Below, one piece after another: positions 6,916-9,726 of a stretch of DNA of 9,726 bases. The position numbers and the translations under genes are program-made. The DNA is taken from the NCBI GenBank assembly GCA_019312685.1, contig JAFDCR010000149.1:1-9726 (forward strand), given 5' to 3'. Each line of letters opens with the position of its first letter. The stretch's first letter is position 1. Under the pieces are notes generated by a model that was not told the DNA's origin, ran no database searches, and saw only the letters and a program-made list of their open reading frames with translations. This DNA comes from Deltaproteobacteria bacterium. GTDB lineage: Bacteria; Desulfobacterota; Desulfobulbia; Desulfobulbales; BM004.

Positions 6916-7638
6916 GTGACAGTTCAAATCACACAGTCTGCTGAGGAAAAGAAGCAATTTGTCCGGGACAAATTTGCCTCGATCAGCGACAAATATGACT
7001 TTTTAAATTCCCTTTTGAGCCTGAAGATTGACAGCTACTGGCGCTGGGTGACTACCCGGGAGCTCAAGGAATTTCCGGAAGGAGCCATTCTTGATCTTTG
7101 TGCCGGAACACTGCCCCTGTCGCTGGAACTCACTCGCCAGGCCCCGGCACGTAATGTTCTTGCAGTGGACTTTTGCGAGGATATGCTTCTCAGTGGTTTA
7201 AAGACATTACCTCAGGATAACCGTCGGAACAGGATTACTGCTGTCTGCGGCGACGGGGAAGAAATACCCGCTGCCAGTGAGAAATTCTGGGGTGTTACGG
7301 TTGCATTCGGAGTCCGGAATCTAGCCAGAACGGAAAAGGGGCTTGCCGAAATGTGGCGGGTCCTGAAGCCCGGCGGTAAACTGTTGATCCTTGAATTTTC
7401 CCGGCCCCGCAATGTTTTCTTCAAGCCGATTTATAATTTCTACCTGAATAGGGTTCTGCCGAAGATTGCCGGACTGGTTTCAGGTGACAAGGAAGCCTAT
7501 GAATACCTCGCCAGTTCAATTGCAAAATTCTACGAGCCGGAGGAGTTGCTTACACTGATGAAAAAAGCAGGGTTCTCCAGACGCTACCATAGACCTTTGA
7601 CCATGGGTATCGTAACCTTGTACATAGGCATAAAATGA
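6916..7638 (+). CDS. ubiE: Demethylmenaquinone methyltransferase (UbiE/MenG)
   Basis: SAM-dependent class I methyltransferase for the last step, C-methylation of demethylmenaquinone. The 240-residue protein shows FVRDKFASISDKYDFLNSLLS (15-35, in pieces), the UbiE N-terminal mark; motif I at 57-70 (AILDLCAGTLPLSL); the acidic residue D85 in LAVDFCEDML; D113 in CGDGEEIP; the strong family block AFGVRNLARTEKGLAEMWRVLKPGGKLLILEFS (130-162, in pieces); and YLASSIAKFYEPEEL (197-211). Motif I is odd: the usual GTGD is GTLP here, so one glycine of the nucleotide-binding loop and the following acidic residue are replaced. GTG 6916 is the start, with GAAGG at 6902-6906 placed 9 bases before it. The stop overlaps the next start by four bases (ATGA), indicating translational coupling with ubiX. 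Confidence 0.92.
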   Translation: MTVQITQSAEEKKQFVRDKFASISDKYDFLNSLLSLKIDSYWRWVTTRELKEFPEGAILDLCAGTLPLSLELTRQAPARNVLAVDFCEDMLLSGLKTLPQDNRRNRITAVCGDGEEIPAASEKFWGVTVAFGVRNLARTEKGLAEMWRVLKPGGKLLILEFSRPRNVFFKPIYNFYLNRVLPKIAGLVSGDKEAYEYLASSIAKFYEPEELLTLMKKAGFSRRYHRPLTMGIVTLYIGIK

Positions 7639-8198
7639 GTAAGAAGATTATCCTGGCCATAACCGGTGCAAGCGGCAGCCTTTATGCAGTCCAGTTCCTG
7701 AAGCTGATGCAGCAGCATGACGTTGAGGTGCACGGCATAATATCCGATGCCGGTCGATTGGTTCTGCAGCATGAACTCGGATATACACCGGACGATTTGA
7801 ACAGGTATGTAACAACATGGCATGCAATAGATAATTTTGCCGCACCGGTGTCCAGCGGTTCGAGCAGCTTTGACGCAATGCTTGTTCTGCCCTGCACCAT
7901 GGGCACGCTTGGGGCCATTGCCAACGGTATGGTGAAAAATCTTGTGCACCGTGCCGCGGATGTAATGCTGAAGGAGAGCAAACCCCTGCTGCTTGCTGTC
8001 AGGGAAACCCCATTCAACCGCATTCATCTGGAAAACATGTTGAAAGTTCACGATGCCGGCGCTGTTGTCTGCCCGCCGATGCCGTCATTTTATCACCACC
8101 CTGAAAATTTAGAAGAAATGGCAGCCTTTTTTGCCGGAAGGCTGGCGGATCAACTGGGATTTGAAGTTAAAGGCCTGAAGCGCTGGCAGGGAATTTAG
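7635..8198 (+). CDS. ubiX: Flavin prenyltransferase (UbiX)
   Basis: Makes prenylated FMN, the cofactor of UbiD-type decarboxylases, by joining a dimethylallyl group to FMN. In this setting it would serve the UbiD-like decarboxylase of the late futalosine pathway. The 187-residue protein has the FMN-binding start IILAITGASGSLYAVQ (5-20), then SSFDAMLVLPCTMGTLGAIA (77-96), GMVKNLVHRAADVMLKE (98-114), the motif VRETPFNRIHLENML (122-136) and PPMPSFYHHPENLEEM (147-162), with K113, R123, E124 and Y153 in the places expected of active-site residues. It overlaps the methyltransferase gene by ATGA. The family mark is clear; the partner UbiD gene is not in this window. Confidence 0.94.
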   Translation: MSKKIILAITGASGSLYAVQFLKLMQQHDVEVHGIISDAGRLVLQHELGYTPDDLNRYVTTWHAIDNFAAPVSSGSSSFDAMLVLPCTMGTLGAIANGMVKNLVHRAADVMLKESKPLLLAVRETPFNRIHLENMLKVHDAGAVVCPPMPSFYHHPENLEEMAAFFAGRLADQLGFEVKGLKRWQGI

Positions 8199-8222
8199 AG
8201 AATTATAAAAACGAAAAATTGG

Positions 8223-9074
8223 ATGTTGAAGAAAATTGCCATATTGCTTGAGATGATCAAGTTTGAACACACGGTGTTTGCCCTGCCGTTTGCCTTCATG
8301 GGAGCCTTTCTCTCTGCAGGTGGTGTTCCGGCCTGGCCGACATTCGGCTGGATTGTCCTGGCTATGGTAGGTGCACGTACATGTGCCATGGGATTCAACC
8401 GGATTGTTGACCGTAAATTTGATGAGCTTAATCCCAGAACAGCTTCCAGGGCTTTACCTGCCAAGACCGTAAAGCTTTCCGAGGCCTGGATCATGGTAAT
8501 ACTGGCCGGAGGACTTTTCTTCTTTGCCTGTTATAACCTTAATCAGCTTACTCTCATACTTTCACCATTTGCCCTGGCGCTTACTCTTTTCTATTCCCTG
8601 ACGAAACGTTTTACCTGGTTCTGCCATATAGTTCTGGGTGTGGCCCTTGCATTCTCCCCACTCGGCGGCTGGGTTGCTGTTTCCGGCTCTCTGGAGACCT
8701 ATCCGTTTGTCTTATCTGCAGGGGTTCTCTTCTGGGTTGCCGGTTTTGATACCGTCTATGCCTGCCTTGATGCGGATTTTGATGCCGAGATCGGCCTCTT
8801 TTCCCTGCCGTCCCGTTTCGGACGCAGAAACGCCTTTCGGATTGCCGTACTGTTTCACGTTATAGCCTTTATCCTCTTTGTGCTGACAGGAATAACCTCA
8901 GGGCTGAATTATTTTTATTATATCGGTATCCTTTTTACCGGAGCAGCCCTGTTTTATCAGCATTTAGTTGTCACCCCAAAAGACCTTTCAAGGATACAGC
9001 TTTCATTTTTCACCCTGAACGGTCTGATAAGCCTGACTCTGTTCGTTTCAACCTGGCTGTCACTCGTGGTATGA
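8223..9074 (+). CDS. mqnP: UbiA-family prenyltransferase of menaquinone synthesis (MqnP)
   Basis: Integral membrane prenyltransferase that should attach the polyprenyl tail to 1,4-dihydroxy-6-naphthoate. The two aspartate-rich, magnesium-diphosphate-binding motifs are visible: NRIVDRKFDELNPRTASRALPA (59-80, in pieces; N59, D63, D67) and DTVYACLDADFDAEIGLFSLPSRFG (176-200, in pieces; D176, D183, D187). About nine hydrophobic membrane segments can be drawn, roughly 15-33, 41-58, 88-104, 108-126, 133-153, 161-180, 205-222, 229-248 and 262-281. The start MLKKIAILLEMIKFEHTVFALPFA is the usual N-terminus of MqnP-like UbiA proteins, which are often annotated as 4-hydroxybenzoate octaprenyltransferase; the surrounding mqn genes argue for the naphthoate substrate. 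No clear ribosome binding site precedes the ATG (AAAACGAAAAATTGG). It lies 24 bases after ubiX. Confidence 0.9.
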   Translation: MLKKIAILLEMIKFEHTVFALPFAFMGAFLSAGGVPAWPTFGWIVLAMVGARTCAMGFNRIVDRKFDELNPRTASRALPAKTVKLSEAWIMVILAGGLFFFACYNLNQLTLILSPFALALTLFYSLTKRFTWFCHIVLGVALAFSPLGGWVAVSGSLETYPFVLSAGVLFWVAGFDTVYACLDADFDAEIGLFSLPSRFGRRNAFRIAVLFHVIAFILFVLTGITSGLNYFYYIGILFTGAALFYQHLVVTPKDLSRIQLSFFTLNGLISLTLFVSTWLSLVV

Positions 9075-9081
9075 CCGTTTT

Positions 9082-9726
9082 ATGGAAAAGCAAACCAGCC
9101 CAAGAAAAAGAAAGATTTGGCTGCCCCTCCTGCGGTTTGTCGTCAGTTTCGGACTGATGGGATGGATTCTCTATCTCTTCAGAGAGCAACTTCCAACGGT
9201 TTTTAAATCTATAAAAGAACTGCAGCCCGTATACTTTGTAATGGCCGTTGGCGTTTTTTTTACAGGTTTGCTGGCCGTTGCCATACGACTCCGTTATGTT
9301 ATTCAGGTTCATGGGACGAGACTTTCAGTGGGGGCTGCCTATTACGTTTTTCTGATTGCCCTGTTCTTTAATAATGTTCTTCCCTCTTCTGTGGGAGGGG
9401 AGATGGTGAAGGCCTACTATCTGTATAAGGATTCAGATGGCAGCATGACGGTGTTCAGTGGTGTGGTGGTTGACCGGCTTTTCGGTCTTGTGACCACGCT
9501 TTGTATCTGTATCTCAAGTGTCTTTTTTTTAGGTATTACAGAAGTTTCACAAAAGATTATAGCAAGCATACTGATTTTGACCGCTGCAACGATTACCCTC
9601 GCCGTCTTTATTTTTAACAGAAAGATCGTTGATATTCTCTGTCAACTTCATATACCTCTTTTGCCGGCCATTTTTCTGGAAAAAATAAGAGAAATATACC
9701 GGGCAATGTATGAATATCGTGAGCAT
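9082..9726 (+). CDS. Flippase-like integral membrane protein (UPF0104/YbhN-AglD family), N-terminal part
   Basis: The ATG at 9082 opens 215 codons that run in frame to the window edge. A basic N-terminus (SPRKRK) is followed by hydrophobic segments at about 13-33, 50-69, 86-98, 124-150 and 159-178. The family marks are FFNNVLPSSVGGEMVKAYYL (95-114) and VVVDRLFGL (128-136), as in lysylphosphatidylglycerol synthase transmembrane-region proteins (TIGR00374-like). The family includes proteins linked to lipid or lipid-linked sugar movement, but most members have no known substrate. None can be assigned here. It begins 7 bases after mqnP, so it is very likely in the same transcript, though whether it takes part in quinone biology is open. 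A usual member is around 300-350 residues, so roughly a third of the gene lies beyond the window. Confidence 0.85.
   Translation, partial: MEKQTSPRKRKIWLPLLRFVVSFGLMGWILYLFREQLPTVFKSIKELQPVYFVMAVGVFFTGLLAVAIRLRYVIQVHGTRLSVGAAYYVFLIALFFNNVLPSSVGGEMVKAYYLYKDSDGSMTVFSGVVVDRLFGLVTTLCICISSVFFLGITEVSQKIIASILILTAATITLAVFIFNRKIVDILCQLHIPLLPAIFLEKIREIYRAMYEYREH

Noticed and set aside
7584..8051. A 155-codon minus-strand frame opposite ubiE/ubiX
   Set aside because: Spans two well-supported genes on the other strand; the product has no recognisable motif.
1..9726. Mobile element, CRISPR array, tRNA or prophage signs
   Set aside because: No transposase, integrase, regular direct repeats or tRNA-like cloverleaf was seen; gene order and style are those of a core metabolic region.

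Overview
This window looks like bacterial chromosome from an anaerobic or respiratory lineage that makes menaquinone by the futalosine pathway. The protein style (an RpoD-family sigma factor beside mqn genes with moderate GC) suggests a member of the Desulfobacterota (former Deltaproteobacteria), but that assignment is inference from gene content and memory of families, not a search. Eight complete genes and two genes cut by the window edges are visible; no tRNA, rRNA, CRISPR array, insertion sequence or prophage was seen.

Layout: (1) 1-574, minus strand: the N-terminal 191 residues of a 4-alpha-glucanotransferase (malQ), open at the left edge. (2) 575-1070: a gene-free, AT-rich divergent regulatory region with a good sigma-70 type promoter on each strand, one toward malQ (TTGACA-N16-TATACT, long leader) and one toward the sigma factor (TTGTGG-N16-TATAAT). 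(3) 1071-2423: a 450-residue RpoD-family sigma factor with regions 1.1, 1.2, 2, 3 and 4, but with unusual residues in the promoter-melting region. (4) 2476-9074: seven genes on the plus strand, tightly spaced, for menaquinone synthesis: mqnE, mqnC, mqnX-type deaminase, mqnA, ubiE/menG, ubiX, mqnP. (5) 9082-9726: the first 215 residues of a multi-pass membrane protein of the YbhN/AglD (UPF0104, flippase-like) family, open at the right edge and 7 bases after mqnP.

How the genes fit: MqnA dehydrates chorismate to 3-enolpyruvylbenzoate; MqnE (radical SAM) joins it to an adenosyl unit from SAM to give 6-amino-6-deoxyfutalosine; the amidohydrolase is expected to deaminate this to futalosine; a futalosine hydrolase (MqnB, not in the window) would remove hypoxanthine; MqnC (radical SAM) cyclises dehypoxanthine futalosine; MqnD (not in the window) would release 1,4-dihydroxy-6-naphthoate; MqnP prenylates it in the membrane; a UbiD-like decarboxylase (not in the window) would use the prenylated FMN made by UbiX; UbiE/MenG methylates demethylmenaquinone. 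The cluster is therefore nearly but not wholly complete, and the missing steps (mqnB, mqnD, the UbiD-like enzyme) should lie beyond the right edge or elsewhere.

The genes are mostly well-known families. The points most worth a second look are the unusual sigma factor at the head of the quinone genes, the altered SAM-binding motif I of the methyltransferase, the flippase-like gene at the end of the run, and a hairpin between mqnE and mqnC.
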